A stretch of 64,000 nt of DNA from NCBI RefSeq assembly GCF_004123835.1, contig NZ_MZMU01000010.1:62001-126000 (forward strand). Reading direction: 5' to 3'. A program made the position numbers and the translations under genes. Positions 1 to 8,565 of this stretch are shown here, one piece after another (positions within the stretch are counted from its first letter, which is position 1; every line of letters begins with the position of its first letter). Under the pieces are notes generated by a model. It saw only the letters and a list, made by a program, of their open reading frames with translations. It searched no databases and was not told where the DNA came from. This DNA comes from Rhizobium leguminosarum. Its GTDB lineage: Bacteria; Pseudomonadota; Alphaproteobacteria; Rhizobiales; Rhizobiaceae.

Positions 1-249
1 CATGCCGGTCGCGGCGATGTCAGCTTCAACACCTACTCGCTGGTCGTCCAGGCCGCTCTCAGCGAACAGGGCGTGGCGATCGGCTGGATGGGGCTGGTCG
101 ATGCGCTTCTCTCCACACATATGCTGGTGGAAGCCGGGCCGCCGCTCGAAGCACGGGACCGCGGTTATTGGCTGATACCGCCGCGATCGGCAAATGTTGA
201 TAGCGAGAGGCTCAGCACCTGGCTGGTGGACGAAGTCGGCGGGACATGA
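1..249 (+). CDS. LysR-family transcriptional regulator, C-terminal fragment
   Basis: The reading frame is open from the first base to TGA at 247-249, so only about 82 C-terminal residues are visible. They include SFNTYSLVVQAALSEQGVAI followed by GWMGLVDALL, the pattern of the last part of a GcvA-type LysR effector-binding domain, where a beta strand and helix carry the 'aa-GqGvalg' signature. The DNA-binding domain lies outside the window. It may regulate the genes to its right, or a divergent gene to its left; neither can be judged here. The family call rests on a short stretch and is therefore moderate. Confidence 0.6.
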   Translation, partial: HAGRGDVSFNTYSLVVQAALSEQGVAIGWMGLVDALLSTHMLVEAGPPLEARDRGYWLIPPRSANVDSERLSTWLVDEVGGT

Positions 250-369
250 CATTCGGACCTAGGCTGGCGCGTCATTGCATCCGGAATATGTTCGCGCTCA
301 GGAGAGAAGCCTTGTCATGACCGATGCCGATCGACATTGTGGCATCGATTCATAGGGAAGGGCCGAAGC

Positions 370-573
370 ATGTCGCGAACCGTCGGATACGTCGTTGGAC
401 TGCTCATGATCCTCCTGGGGCTGATTTGGATCGCCCAGGGAAGCGGTTATTTTCCCTATCCCGCGTCCAGTTTCATGATCAACCAAAGCATCTGGATTCT
501 CTGGGGGAGCATCATGGCTGCGGCGGGGATTGCCGTGACGGTCATTATTTCACGGCTGCGCCGGAGAGGATGA
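370..573 (+). CDS. Small two-helix membrane protein
   Basis: This is a 67-residue protein of unknown function. It begins MSRTVGYVVGLLMILLGLIW and has two hydrophobic segments, at about residues 5-24 and 38-60, joined by a short polar stretch (QGSGYFPYPASSF). It ends in a basic tail (SRLRRRG), which suggests a cytoplasmic C-terminus. I chose ATG 370 because AGGGAAGGG lies just ahead of it; the longer frame from 337 lacks a comparable site. The protein resembles small conserved membrane proteins common in rhizobia, but I do not recognise a family. It is co-directional with the aldolase gene 100 bases downstream and could share a transcript with it. Confidence 0.55.
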   Translation: MSRTVGYVVGLLMILLGLIWIAQGSGYFPYPASSFMINQSIWILWGSIMAAAGIAVTVIISRLRRRG

Positions 574-673
574 GCCGGCAATCCGTGCACGGCTTTGAGG
601 GAATTCGACATTCAAGAGTTCCCCGAGGTGAAATATCTGGCCCTTGGCGGCCTGTCGAATTGAGGAGAATGGT

Positions 674-1465
674 ATGAGCGCAGCTGAAATCGACGGCTTT
701 GCGGACCGGATCAGGCAGCACCGGGGCGGCATGATCTCCGCCTGGATCGGTATTCCCGACGCCACGCTCGCCAATCACCTGGTGCAGGAGGCCTTCGACA
801 CCATCGTGCTGGATATGCAGCACGGCATGTGGGACATGCCCTCGGCGGCGAATGCCGTCGCCCAGGTGCGGCTTGCCGGCAAGCCGGCGCTGGCGCGCAT
901 ACCGGTCGGCGATTTCGCCTCCGCCTCGCGCCTGCTCGATGCCGGAGCCTCCGGCATCATCGCGCCGATGATCAATTCGGCCGAAGACGCGCAAGCCTTC
1001 GTCAAGACCACCAAATACCCGCCTCTCGGCGACCGCAGCTGGGGACCGTCGCTGGCGCTCAACCATACAGGCCTGTCGGCCGATGATTATCTGAAGAACG
1101 CCAACGCACTCACCGTCGCCATCGCCATGGTCGAGACCCGCGCAGCACTCGAGGCGATCGACAACATTCTCGGCGTTGCCGGCATCGATGGCATTTTCAT
1201 CGGCCCTTCAGACCTTTCGATTGCACTCTCCAACGGCGATCAGGTGGCGCCGAACGCCGCCGAGATCGACAGCGCCATGCAGCATGCGGTTTCGCGCTGC
1301 CGCGCCCATGGCAAATTCTCCTGCGCCTTCGCCGGCGACGGCGAGCGGGCCGGCGAACTGCTGAAATTCGGCTTCGATCTGGTCATTGCCGGCGCCGAGA
1401 CCGCGCAACTGCGCTCCGGCGCCCGCCGCGCCATCAATGCCGCCCGGAGGATCGCTTCTGCTTGA
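674..1465 (+). CDS. HpcH/HpaI-family aldolase (2-oxo acid class II aldolase)
   Basis: The 263-residue protein matches the HpcH/HpaI aldolase/citrate lyase family in length and layout. These are metal-dependent TIM-barrel enzymes that cleave or form 4-hydroxy-2-oxo acids to pyruvate and an aldehyde. Visible landmarks are the histidine region (IVLDMQHGMWD, about residue 47), the arginine strand (ALARIPVGD), the metal-ligand glutamate (AMVETRAALEAI) and the GIDGIFIGPSDLSIALS segment holding the metal-binding aspartate. ATG 674 is preceded by GAGGAGAA with good spacing; the upstream in-frame ATG at 644 has no such site. The gene ends four bases before the convergent neighbour. Substrate cannot be read from sequence; 2,4-dihydroxyhept-2-enedioate and related sugar-acid intermediates are the usual candidates. 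Confidence 0.85.
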   Translation: MSAAEIDGFADRIRQHRGGMISAWIGIPDATLANHLVQEAFDTIVLDMQHGMWDMPSAANAVAQVRLAGKPALARIPVGDFASASRLLDAGASGIIAPMINSAEDAQAFVKTTKYPPLGDRSWGPSLALNHTGLSADDYLKNANALTVAIAMVETRAALEAIDNILGVAGIDGIFIGPSDLSIALSNGDQVAPNAAEIDSAMQHAVSRCRAHGKFSCAFAGDGERAGELLKFGFDLVIAGAETAQLRSGARRAINAARRIASA

Positions 1466-1468
1466 GCG

Positions 1469-2149
1469 TCATTTCACCGGCTTGACGGCGAGCCAGATGA
1501 CGTGGCGGGCGCCGCCGCGTTTGCCGTTGGCGCGCGTGTTGACGGCATCGACAGAGAAACCGCTGCCCTTGAGACGTCGCGTGAAATCGGGATCCGGACC
1601 GGACGACCAGACGGCGAGCACGCCGCCGGGGCGCAACGCGTCGCCGGCGGCGCGAAGGCCGGCGAAATGGTAGAGCCGGTCGTTGGATTTGCGGGTCAGG
1701 CCATCAGGACCGTTGTCGACGTCGAGCAGAATGGCGTCATAGGCGCCCTTACCGGAACGGATCGCCTCGCCGACGTCGCCCTGATGGATGCCGACGCGCG
1801 GATCGTCGAGACAGCCCTGGAAGACCTCGGCCATCGGCCCACGTGCCCAGGCGATCACGGCCGGCACCAGTTCGGCGACGGTGACGCCGGCATCTTCAGG
1901 AAGGACGGCGAGAGCGGCGCGCAGGGTAAAGCCCATGCCGAGCCCGCCGATCAAGATCCTTGGCTTCGGGTGCGACTTGATCCGATCCCAGGAAAGGGTT
2001 GCCAGCGCTTCCTCCGAGCCGCTAAGCCGGCTGTGCATCAACTCGTTGGCGCCAAGCATGATCGAAAATTCGCTGCCGCGCTGCTTCAGCCGCAATTCGC
2101 CGTTTTCACCGGGAATGGTCGCGGAATCGAGCTGGATCCAGGGCAGCAT
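1469..2149 (-). CDS. Spermidine synthase-like (PABS-fold) protein
   Basis: A 226-residue protein with a Rossmann-like SAM-binding core: ILIGGLGMGFTLRAAL stands where polyamine synthases have their glycine-rich loop, followed by TVAELVPAVIAWARG and YDAILLDVDNGPDGL. The LDVDNGP segment takes the place of the conserved acidic active-site region of spermidine synthases. The protein is shorter than true SpeE (about 280-300) and the canonical GGGDG motif is altered to GGLGMG. I therefore read it as a member of the spermine/spermidine synthase superfamily of uncertain reaction, possibly a methyltransferase. It is convergent with the aldolase gene and follows the Opp operon in the same direction 70 bases downstream. 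Confidence 0.7.
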   Translation of the reverse strand: MLPWIQLDSATIPGENGELRLKQRGSEFSIMLGANELMHSRLSGSEEALATLSWDRIKSHPKPRILIGGLGMGFTLRAALAVLPEDAGVTVAELVPAVIAWARGPMAEVFQGCLDDPRVGIHQGDVGEAIRSGKGAYDAILLDVDNGPDGLTRKSNDRLYHFAGLRAAGDALRPGGVLAVWSSGPDPDFTRRLKGSGFSVDAVNTRANGKRGGARHVIWLAVKPVK

Positions 2150-2219
2150 GACGGTTTCGCCTCATATGAAAGAGACCGTCCCCTAGCATAGGGCGCTAGA
2201 TGAGGCCAGCAAGCCGGCC

Positions 2220-3119
2220 TCAGATCATCCGCATGAAATGATCCTGCTCGAATTCGACGATGTCGTCCTGCGGCACGGCCGAACGGCGGCGGATGTCGTC
2301 CACCTCGTCGGGCCTCAGCCGGGCCCTCGGGTCGTCGAAGCGGACCTCCGGATCAGGCACGGCCGAGAGCAGCAGACGGGTATAAGGATGCAGTGGATTG
2401 TCGATCACCTTGGCGACGCTGCCCCATTCGACGATCTGGCCGGCATACATCACGGCGATGTCCTCGGCGACATAGCGGGCGGTGGCGATATCATGGGTGA
2501 TGTAGAGCAGACCGAGGTTCATCTCCTGCTTCATCTCGTTCAAGAGGTTCAGCACGCCGAGGCGCACCGAGACGTCGAGCATTGAGGTCGGTTCGTCGGC
2601 GACGATCACCTCCGGCTTGACGGCCAAGGCGCGAGCGATGTTGACGCGCTGGCGCTGGCCGCCCGAGAGTTCATGCGGATATTTCGGCGCGACGAGATCG
2701 GGATCGAGCCTGACGCGCTGCAGCAGTTCGCGGACCGCAACGTCGATCTCGGCCCCCTTGATCTCCGGGCGATGCAGCTTCAGCGGCCGCCTGAGATGAT
2801 GGGCGATGGTGTGGGCAGGGTTCAGGGAGGCGAAGGGGTCCTGGAAGATCATCTGCACCGAACGGCGGTAGCGGGCGATCTCGGCGGATTTCGCCGCCTC
2901 GACAGGCCGGCCCTTGTAGAGAATCCGGCCCGACGTCGGCAGATATTCGCGCATCGCCATGCAGGCGCAGGTGGTCTTGCCGCTGCCGGATTCGCCGACG
3001 AGCGCCAGTGCCCGGCCGGCATGCAGCGAAAACGAGATGGCGCGCGCCGCATGCACGGCCCCGGAACCATGGCCAAAAGTCTTGGTCACGCTGTCGAGTG
3101 CGAGAATGGCGTCTGTCAT
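2220..3119 (-). CDS. Oligopeptide/oligosaccharide ABC transporter ATPase, OppF type
   Basis: The 299-residue nucleotide-binding protein powers the importer encoded just upstream. Walker A is GESGSGKT (about residue 41), the ABC signature is LSGGQRQRVNIARAL, and Walker B with the catalytic glutamate is VIVADEPTSMLD. The C-terminal extension NPLHPYTRLLLSAVPDPE is the oligopeptide-type tail that in several members binds an Fe-S cluster, but here it lacks the cysteines. The start overlaps the stop of the upstream ATPase by four bases (ATGA), a sign of translational coupling. It is the last gene of the seven-gene leftward operon that begins at 9045. Confidence 0.92.
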   Translation of the reverse strand: MTDAILALDSVTKTFGHGSGAVHAARAISFSLHAGRALALVGESGSGKTTCACMAMREYLPTSGRILYKGRPVEAAKSAEIARYRRSVQMIFQDPFASLNPAHTIAHHLRRPLKLHRPEIKGAEIDVAVRELLQRVRLDPDLVAPKYPHELSGGQRQRVNIARALAVKPEVIVADEPTSMLDVSVRLGVLNLLNEMKQEMNLGLLYITHDIATARYVAEDIAVMYAGQIVEWGSVAKVIDNPLHPYTRLLLSAVPDPEVRFDDPRARLRPDEVDDIRRRSAVPQDDIVEFEQDHFMRMI

Positions 3120-3919
3120 AACAGCACTCCTCCATGCAGCGAGGGGAAGGAGGCCCAGAGCTTTTTCGTGTAGTCATGCTTGGGCGTCCTGTAGATCGCC
3201 TCGGCCGTGTTCTGCTCCACCAGTTGGCCTGATAGCATGATGCCGATGCGGTCGCAGAATTGCACCATCAGCCCGAGATCATGGGTGATGAACAGCACGG
3301 AGAAGCCGAAGCTGCGCCGCAATTCGTTGATGCGCTGCAAGATTTCGCGCTGGACGACGACGTCGAGCGCCGTCGTCGGCTCGTCCATGACGACGAGCTT
3401 CGGATCGAGCGCCATGCAGATGGCGATGACGATGCGCTGGCGCATGCCGCCGGAAAACTGGTGCGGATAATCGCGCATGCGATCCGGCGCGATATCGACG
3501 AGCGTCAGCATCTCGGCGGTGCGCTCGCGGGCTGCAGCACGGCTCATGCCCTTGTGGGTGCGCAGCATGTCGTAGAATTGTGTCTCGATGCGCAGCACCG
3601 GGTTCAGCGAATTCATGGCGCTCTGAAAAACCATGGCAACCTCGCGCCAGCGGAACGCGCTGAGTGCCTGCCGGTCGAGGCCGAGCACGTCGCGGCCGTC
3701 GAGCAGGATGCGGCTCTCCTTGCGGATCAGCGCCGGCGGCTTGTGCAGGCGGCTGATGGCAAAAGCGATGGTGCTCTTGCCACAGCCGGATTCGCCGGCA
3801 AGGCCGAAGACCTCGCCGGGCGCGACATCGAAGCTGACATCGTCGACGGCGCGAAAATCCTTCTCCTCGCCGATATAGTCGATGGTGAGGTTCCTCACCG
3901 AGAGCAGCGGCTGCGTCAC
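3116..3919 (-). CDS. Oligopeptide/oligosaccharide ABC transporter ATPase, OppD type
   Basis: A 267-residue ATPase that forms the heterodimer partner of the neighbouring OppF-type subunit. It has Walker A GESGCGKST, signature FSGGMRQRIVIAICMA and Walker B LVVMDEPTTALD. The frame stays open much further upstream inside the permease gene, but the first residues that align with the family are TQPLLSVRNLTIDYIGEE. GTG 3919 just before them overlaps the permease stop in a GTGA junction, so I chose that start. Two different ATPases, one per gene, is the classic Opp/Dpp layout; the other two Opp systems in this window use a single fused ATPase. Confidence 0.9.
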   Translation of the reverse strand: MTQPLLSVRNLTIDYIGEEKDFRAVDDVSFDVAPGEVFGLAGESGCGKSTIAFAISRLHKPPALIRKESRILLDGRDVLGLDRQALSAFRWREVAMVFQSAMNSLNPVLRIETQFYDMLRTHKGMSRAAARERTAEMLTLVDIAPDRMRDYPHQFSGGMRQRIVIAICMALDPKLVVMDEPTTALDVVVQREILQRINELRRSFGFSVLFITHDLGLMVQFCDRIGIMLSGQLVEQNTAEAIYRTPKHDYTKKLWASFPSLHGGVLL

Positions 3920-4794
3920 AGGCGGCCCTCCCCGGAACGGACGAGGAGGGACCAGCGCTTCAGATGATTGCCGGTGCGCAGCCGCGGATTGGCGATTTCG
4001 TCGACGGCGAAGTTCAAGAGCGACATGCCGATACCGAGGAAGGCGAGCGCAAAGCAGGGGGTGAGAATATCCCACCAGGCGCCGACCGAAAGGGCCGAGG
4101 CCTTCTGCGCATTGTAGAGCATGGTGCCCCAGGAGATCGCTCTCGGATCACCGAGGCCGAGGAATTCGAGCGTCGCCTCGGTGATGATCGCGAAGATGAC
4201 GCTGCCGATGAAATTGATGCCGACGATTGAAATCACGTTGGGAAAGATCTCGAATGTCATGATGCGCCATTGCGGCTCACCCATCATCTCGGCCGATTTG
4301 ACGAAATCCTTCTGCTTGACGGAGAGCGTTTCGGCGCGGGTGACGCGTGCGCCCCATGCCCAGGAGGTGGCGCCGAGGATGAGGGCGATAACGAGGGGGC
4401 TTGCCTGGCCGATGAAGGCGGCAAGCACGAGCAGCAGCGGCAAGTTCGGAACGACCAGTACCATATTGGTGAAGAAGCTGATGATCTCGTCGGTCTTGCC
4501 GCCGCGATAGCCGGAGATGATGCCGAGTGCGGTGCCGACGAGCGTGATCAGCAGGCCGGCGCCGAAGCCGACGGCAAGCGAGGTGCGGGCACCATAGATC
4601 AGCCGGGCGAAGACATCCTGGCCGATGCGCGTGGTGCCGAGAATATGGTCGAGTGACGGCGGTTGGTGCGGCCGCCCGGTGCGGGCGGCGGGATCGTACA
4701 GCGTCAGCAGCGGCGCTGCGATCGCGACGAGGACGATAAAGGCGATGATGACGAGGCCGACGAGAGCTTTGCGGTTTCGAAGCAGGGTCTTCAT
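3916..4794 (-). CDS. ABC transporter permease, OppC/DppC type
   Basis: A 292-residue inner-membrane permease. The N-terminus (MKTLLRNRKALVGLVIIAFI) carries the OppC-N transmembrane helix. The periplasmic segment HILGTTRIGQDVFARLIYGA is the typical 'lGTD.lGrDvfsRliyG' block, followed by five more hydrophobic helices. The cytoplasmic EAA loop that docks on the ATPases reads KSAEMMGEPQWRIMTFEIFP. The C-terminus is unusually long and basic (about 25 residues after the last conserved FAVDEIANPRLR), and its coding DNA overlaps the start of the OppD gene. The OppB gene ends two bases upstream. Confidence 0.92.
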   Translation of the reverse strand: MKTLLRNRKALVGLVIIAFIVLVAIAAPLLTLYDPAARTGRPHQPPSLDHILGTTRIGQDVFARLIYGARTSLAVGFGAGLLITLVGTALGIISGYRGGKTDEIISFFTNMVLVVPNLPLLLVLAAFIGQASPLVIALILGATSWAWGARVTRAETLSVKQKDFVKSAEMMGEPQWRIMTFEIFPNVISIVGINFIGSVIFAIITEATLEFLGLGDPRAISWGTMLYNAQKASALSVGAWWDILTPCFALAFLGIGMSLLNFAVDEIANPRLRTGNHLKRWSLLVRSGEGRL

Positions 4795-4795
4795 C

Positions 4796-5773
4796 TCACG
4801 CTCCCTTCAGCCGTGGGTCGAGCAAGATATAGCTGACGTCGACGATAAAATTGGCGATCAGCATGGTCGCGGTCATGATGAGGAGCTGGCCCTGGATGAC
4901 GGGGTAATCGCGGGCGAGGATCGCCTGGTAGAGAATATTGCCGAGGCCTGGATAGTTATAGACGACCTCCGTCACCAGCGAGCCGCCGAGGATGGTACCG
5001 ATGGCGATGGCAAGGCTGGAGACGGTCGGCAGCAGGGCGTTGCGCGCCGCGTACCAGAGCATCACATGCCGATCCGAAAGGCCCTTGGCGCGGGCCATGA
5101 CAATATAGTCCTCGCCGAGCAGGTTAATCATGTTGTTGCGCATGGTGACGGTGAAGCCACCGATCAGCACGGTGCACAGCGTCACCATCGGCAGGACGCC
5201 GTGATAGGCGAGGCTGCCGATATACTGCAGGCTGAAGGCCGGATCGAGCGATGGGTCAGCGGCATAACCGTTCGGAAACCAGCCGAGCGTGAAGCCGAAG
5301 ATGAAGAGCACGATCAGCGAGGTGACGACGGCCGGTACCGAGGTGGCGAAGATCGCGCCGACGGAGACGATGACATCGAACTTGCTGCCGCGGCGCCACG
5401 CGGCGACGATACCGAGGAAGGTGCCGAGCGCGAAGCTCACGATCGTCGCCGTGCCCATCAGGCCGACCGTCCAGACGAGCGCATGGCCGAGCACCGAGGT
5501 GACGGGCAGCGGGAAATATTTGATCGAACGGCCGAGATCGCCGGTGAAGATGCTGCCGAGATAGGTGAGGTATTGTTGCCAGAGCGGACCGTCGACGAAG
5601 CCGAAAGTGAGCTTCAGCGCTTGCAGGCTTTCCGGCGGCAATTCCGTGCCGGCGCTCGAGAACATGATCTGCACCGGATCGCCCGGCATCAGACGGGGCA
5701 AGAAGAAATTGATCGTCGCTGCCGCGATGAAGGCTGCCATGTAGAAGACGAGGCGGCGAAGCAGGAAAGCCAT
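4796..5773 (-). CDS. ABC transporter permease, OppB/DppB type
   Basis: This 325-residue inner-membrane protein is the first permease of the importer. It opens MAFLLRRLVFYMAAFIAAA with one transmembrane helix and then a periplasmic LMPGDPVQIMFSS segment, the hallmark of DppB-like subunits. Five later helices and the EAA loop (YIVMARAKGLSDRHVMLWYA) complete the fold. It is separated from the binding-protein gene by 55 bases that hold a strong hairpin, which probably lowers its expression relative to that gene. Length and motifs are normal for the family. Confidence 0.92.
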   Translation of the reverse strand: MAFLLRRLVFYMAAFIAAATINFFLPRLMPGDPVQIMFSSAGTELPPESLQALKLTFGFVDGPLWQQYLTYLGSIFTGDLGRSIKYFPLPVTSVLGHALVWTVGLMGTATIVSFALGTFLGIVAAWRRGSKFDVIVSVGAIFATSVPAVVTSLIVLFIFGFTLGWFPNGYAADPSLDPAFSLQYIGSLAYHGVLPMVTLCTVLIGGFTVTMRNNMINLLGEDYIVMARAKGLSDRHVMLWYAARNALLPTVSSLAIAIGTILGGSLVTEVVYNYPGLGNILYQAILARDYPVIQGQLLIMTATMLIANFIVDVSYILLDPRLKGA

Positions 5774-5790
5774 GGGGACTCCGTCGTGAC

Positions 5791-5813
5791 GGAGCGGCGC
5801 TTTACGCCGCTCC
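5791..5813 (-). other. Intercistronic hairpin after a binding-protein gene
   Basis: A perfect nine-base-pair stem, GGAGCGGCG with CGCCGCTCC, surrounds a five-base loop. It sits 16 bases past the stop of the solute-binding-protein gene and ahead of the permease gene. There is no T-run, so it looks like an mRNA-stabilising or processing structure and not a full terminator. A second, overlapping seven-pair inverted repeat at 5780-5795 could form instead. Confidence 0.7.
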
Positions 5814-5828
5814 CGAGGATTGCGATGC

Positions 5829-7475
5829 TTACTTGACCGGCTCGAGAGCGAGCAGATTCAGCAGGCGTGCCGGGTTGGTTCGCGAGATCGACGGATTGAC
5901 GAAGGGGTTTTCCTTGGTCGACCAGCCGGTGAAGCGCTTGGTGTTGTACTGATACCAGTTCGGATTGTTGAACACCGGAATCACGGGCATGTTTTCAGCG
6001 ACGATGCGCTGAGCCTTGTTCATCGCGTCCTTCTGCTTGGCGAGGTCGGCTGTGTGGGTGAACTCGGTGACGAGTTTTTCGACCTCCGGGTTGAACCAGC
6101 GCTGCGCGGTGAAGCGGGTCTTGCCCTTGTCCGAAGCGCTGAAGGCGCGCTTGTAAGGGTAATAGGGCGAAGCCGATGCCGGCAGGCTGTTGATCGCCGC
6201 ATCGAAGGTGCCGTTGATGAGGTTGCCGGTCCAGACGGCTTCCTCCGGCGTTTCGATCTTGGCGTCGATGCCGACCGCCTGCATGCCTTCGACGGCGAGG
6301 TTGACGGTATCGATCCAGTCCGTCCAGGCGCTGGGGACGATGATCGAGAAGGAGATCTTGGTGCCGTCGGGATTGTCGCGGAAGCCGTCACCGTCCTTGT
6401 CCTTGTAGCCCGCCTCGTCGAGCAGGGCCTTGGCGGCATCGGCATCATAGGTTGCGAACTTGCCGAAGTCGGCCTTGACGGACGGGTCCGACCAGCTCTT
6501 GTAAAGCTCGCCCATCAGGCCGGGGTCTTCGTTCAGCGTCGGATAGCCGTAGCCGGCGACGTCGATCATCGTCTTGCGGTCGAGCGCCATCGAGACGGCA
6601 CGGCGGAACTTCAGGTCGTTGAAGGCCTTCTTGTTGTTCTCGTTCGCCGTTTCCAGGTTGAACAGGAAGGCGACCATGCTGCTTGGCGAATACCAGTAGT
6701 GGAAATGCGCCGGATCCTTGGAAACATAGACATTGTCGATATCGGGAATGAAGGAGACGCCCCAGTCGAGCGTGCCGTCGGCCGTTGCGGTCAGCATCTG
6801 GTTGTTGTCGGCAAGCTGCGGGAAGCGCATGCAATCGACCTTCAGGTGCTCATTGTCCCAGTAGTTCGGGTTGCGGCACTGGTCGTAGGTCTGGCCGGTG
6901 AAGCGCGGCACTTCCGTCAGCGGGCCGCTGCCGACCGGAGTTTCGTTGGCGAAAGTCACGGGATCGGCGATGTCCTTCCAGACATGCTCCGGGACGATCG
7001 GCAATTGCGAGATCTGCTCGGCGGCGAGCGAACTCGGATTGGCGAGCGTGAAACGCACCGTCTGGCCGTCGACGGCCTGGACATCGGTGATGAAGGTCCA
7101 GATGCTGACGAAATCGAGCGCCGGGAACTTCTTCAGGTAATCATAGGTGAATTTGACGTCGGCTGTGGTCAGCGGCTTGCCGTCCGACCATTTCAGGTTC
7201 GGGCGCAGCTTGAAATCGATGCTCTTCAGGTCGTCGGAGAGTTTGAAGCTTTCGGCCAGGCGATAGACCGGCTTGTTGCTGTCGAAGCGGTTGAAGACGA
7301 CCAGCGGCTCGTAGATGAAGTCGAGTGTCGACTGGCGCGACGAGGTCTGGTTGAACGGGTTGAAGTTGCGAACCCAGGTCGTCGCCGGTTCTATATTCAC
7401 TGTGAGGACCGTCTGCGCCATGGCAGAACCCGAAATCAGCGTTAGTGCTGCGGCGGCAAGAAGATATTTTTTCAT
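5829..7475 (-). CDS. Extracellular solute-binding protein, family 5
   Basis: The 548-residue periplasmic receptor of the Opp-type importer. A Sec signal peptide, MKKYLLAAAALTLISGSAMA, is cleaved after about residue 20. The mature part has the family-5 architecture: FIYEPLVVFNRFDSNKPVYRL near the N-terminus, then FKLRPNLKWSDGKPLTTADV, the SBP_bac_5 core motif, and a large second lobe ending with VFNNPNWYQYNTKRFTGW. Family 5 members bind peptides, and also chitobiose, other beta-oligosaccharides and nickel. The NagZ-like gene directly upstream points to an amino-sugar ligand. This is the third gene of the operon. Confidence 0.9.
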   Translation of the reverse strand: MKKYLLAAAALTLISGSAMAQTVLTVNIEPATTWVRNFNPFNQTSSRQSTLDFIYEPLVVFNRFDSNKPVYRLAESFKLSDDLKSIDFKLRPNLKWSDGKPLTTADVKFTYDYLKKFPALDFVSIWTFITDVQAVDGQTVRFTLANPSSLAAEQISQLPIVPEHVWKDIADPVTFANETPVGSGPLTEVPRFTGQTYDQCRNPNYWDNEHLKVDCMRFPQLADNNQMLTATADGTLDWGVSFIPDIDNVYVSKDPAHFHYWYSPSSMVAFLFNLETANENNKKAFNDLKFRRAVSMALDRKTMIDVAGYGYPTLNEDPGLMGELYKSWSDPSVKADFGKFATYDADAAKALLDEAGYKDKDGDGFRDNPDGTKISFSIIVPSAWTDWIDTVNLAVEGMQAVGIDAKIETPEEAVWTGNLINGTFDAAINSLPASASPYYPYKRAFSASDKGKTRFTAQRWFNPEVEKLVTEFTHTADLAKQKDAMNKAQRIVAENMPVIPVFNNPNWYQYNTKRFTGWSTKENPFVNPSISRTNPARLLNLLALEPVK

Positions 7476-7518
7476 GTCCTATTCCCCTTTTCTTATGCGG
7501 TGAGAGATGACGTGCCGG

Positions 7519-8541
7519 TCAGGAGACCAGCGCGCTTGCAAACATGTCTTCGACTTGCGCATGGGCGGCGCGGAAATCGATCTTGAGATTGCCGAGGCGG
7601 GCCTTGCCGGCAGCGATCCGCTGCAGGGCAGCTTCCGTCAGCGGGCGGGCAGCCTTGGCGGCGGCCTCGCTTTGCGGAATGTCGCCATGGCTGTGGAGCG
7701 CGATGTCGAAGCCTGCGTCGAGCACCTGTTTGACGCGTTCCGGCAGGGTGCCGGAGAGCGACTCCATGAAGATGCAGTCGGAAATCAGCACGCCGTCATA
7801 ACCCATGTCGTTGCGGATCACGTCGTGCATGATCGGCGAGACCGATGCCGGCAGCTCCGCGTCATAGGCCGAGTAGACGACATGGGCGACCATCGCCCAG
7901 GGTGTATCCTTCAGCGCCACGAAGGGCTTGAAATCGGTGGCGGTGAGCGTCTCGCGGCTGGCATTGACCACCGGACGCTCCTTGTGGGAGTCGAGCGTCG
8001 CACGGCCATGGCCGGGAATGTGCTTGATAACAGGCATGTTGCCGGTCTCGAGCAGGCCATCGACCACCTCGCGGCCGAGGGCAGCGATGAAATCGGGATC
8101 AGGGCCGAAAGAGCGGGCGCCGATGACCGCGCTCGTCGTCTCGAAGACGAGGTCGAGAACGGGCGAGCATCCGCTGGAAAGGCCGAGTTCCGTCATCATC
8201 GCGCCCATGGCCCGGGAGGAAAGGCGCAGTGCTTTTTTGCCGAGATCGAAATCGCGGCGTGCAAGTTCGGCGAACTGGCCGAAGCTGCGGAAGAGCGGCC
8301 AGGGGCCGGCATCGAGATGCTGAACGCGGCCGCCTTCCTGGTCGGTGAAGACAGGCGCGTCGTCGCGCCCGACGGCTTCGCGGAAGCGCTCGATCAGGCG
8401 CCTCGTCTGCTCCGGCTCGCGCTGATTGCGCCGGCCGACGAACAGGCCGAGCGGATTGGTTTCGCGAAAGAGGGCGAATTCGTCATCCGAAATAGTGGGA
8501 TTCGGAAGGCCGACGAAAAGGGCGAGCGGGGTCGAGGACAA
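7519..8541 (-). CDS. Glycoside hydrolase family 3, NagZ-like beta-N-acetylhexosaminidase
   Basis: A 340-residue enzyme of the usual NagZ size and with no signal peptide, so it should act in the cytoplasm. Recognisable blocks are FTDQEGGRVQHLD, IKHIPGHGRATLDSHKERP (the substrate-binding and His/Asp general acid-base loop of NagZ) and VLISDCIFMESLSG, where the aspartate of SD is in the nucleophile position. The expected reaction is removal of terminal beta-linked N-acetylglucosamine from imported chitooligosaccharide or peptidoglycan fragments. It lies between the acetyltransferase and the binding-protein gene in one operon, which links transport to intracellular hydrolysis. Confidence 0.88.
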   Translation of the reverse strand: MSSTPLALFVGLPNPTISDDEFALFRETNPLGLFVGRRNQREPEQTRRLIERFREAVGRDDAPVFTDQEGGRVQHLDAGPWPLFRSFGQFAELARRDFDLGKKALRLSSRAMGAMMTELGLSSGCSPVLDLVFETTSAVIGARSFGPDPDFIAALGREVVDGLLETGNMPVIKHIPGHGRATLDSHKERPVVNASRETLTATDFKPFVALKDTPWAMVAHVVYSAYDAELPASVSPIMHDVIRNDMGYDGVLISDCIFMESLSGTLPERVKQVLDAGFDIALHSHGDIPQSEAAAKAARPLTEAALQRIAAGKARLGNLKIDFRAAHAQVEDMFASALVS

Positions 8542-8565
8542 TTCTGTAACTCCGGTATCAGATGG

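Noticed and set aside
5820..7445. A 541-codon open frame on the plus strand opposite the family-5 receptor gene
   Set aside because: Same composition artefact; the minus-strand product has a signal peptide and family motifs.
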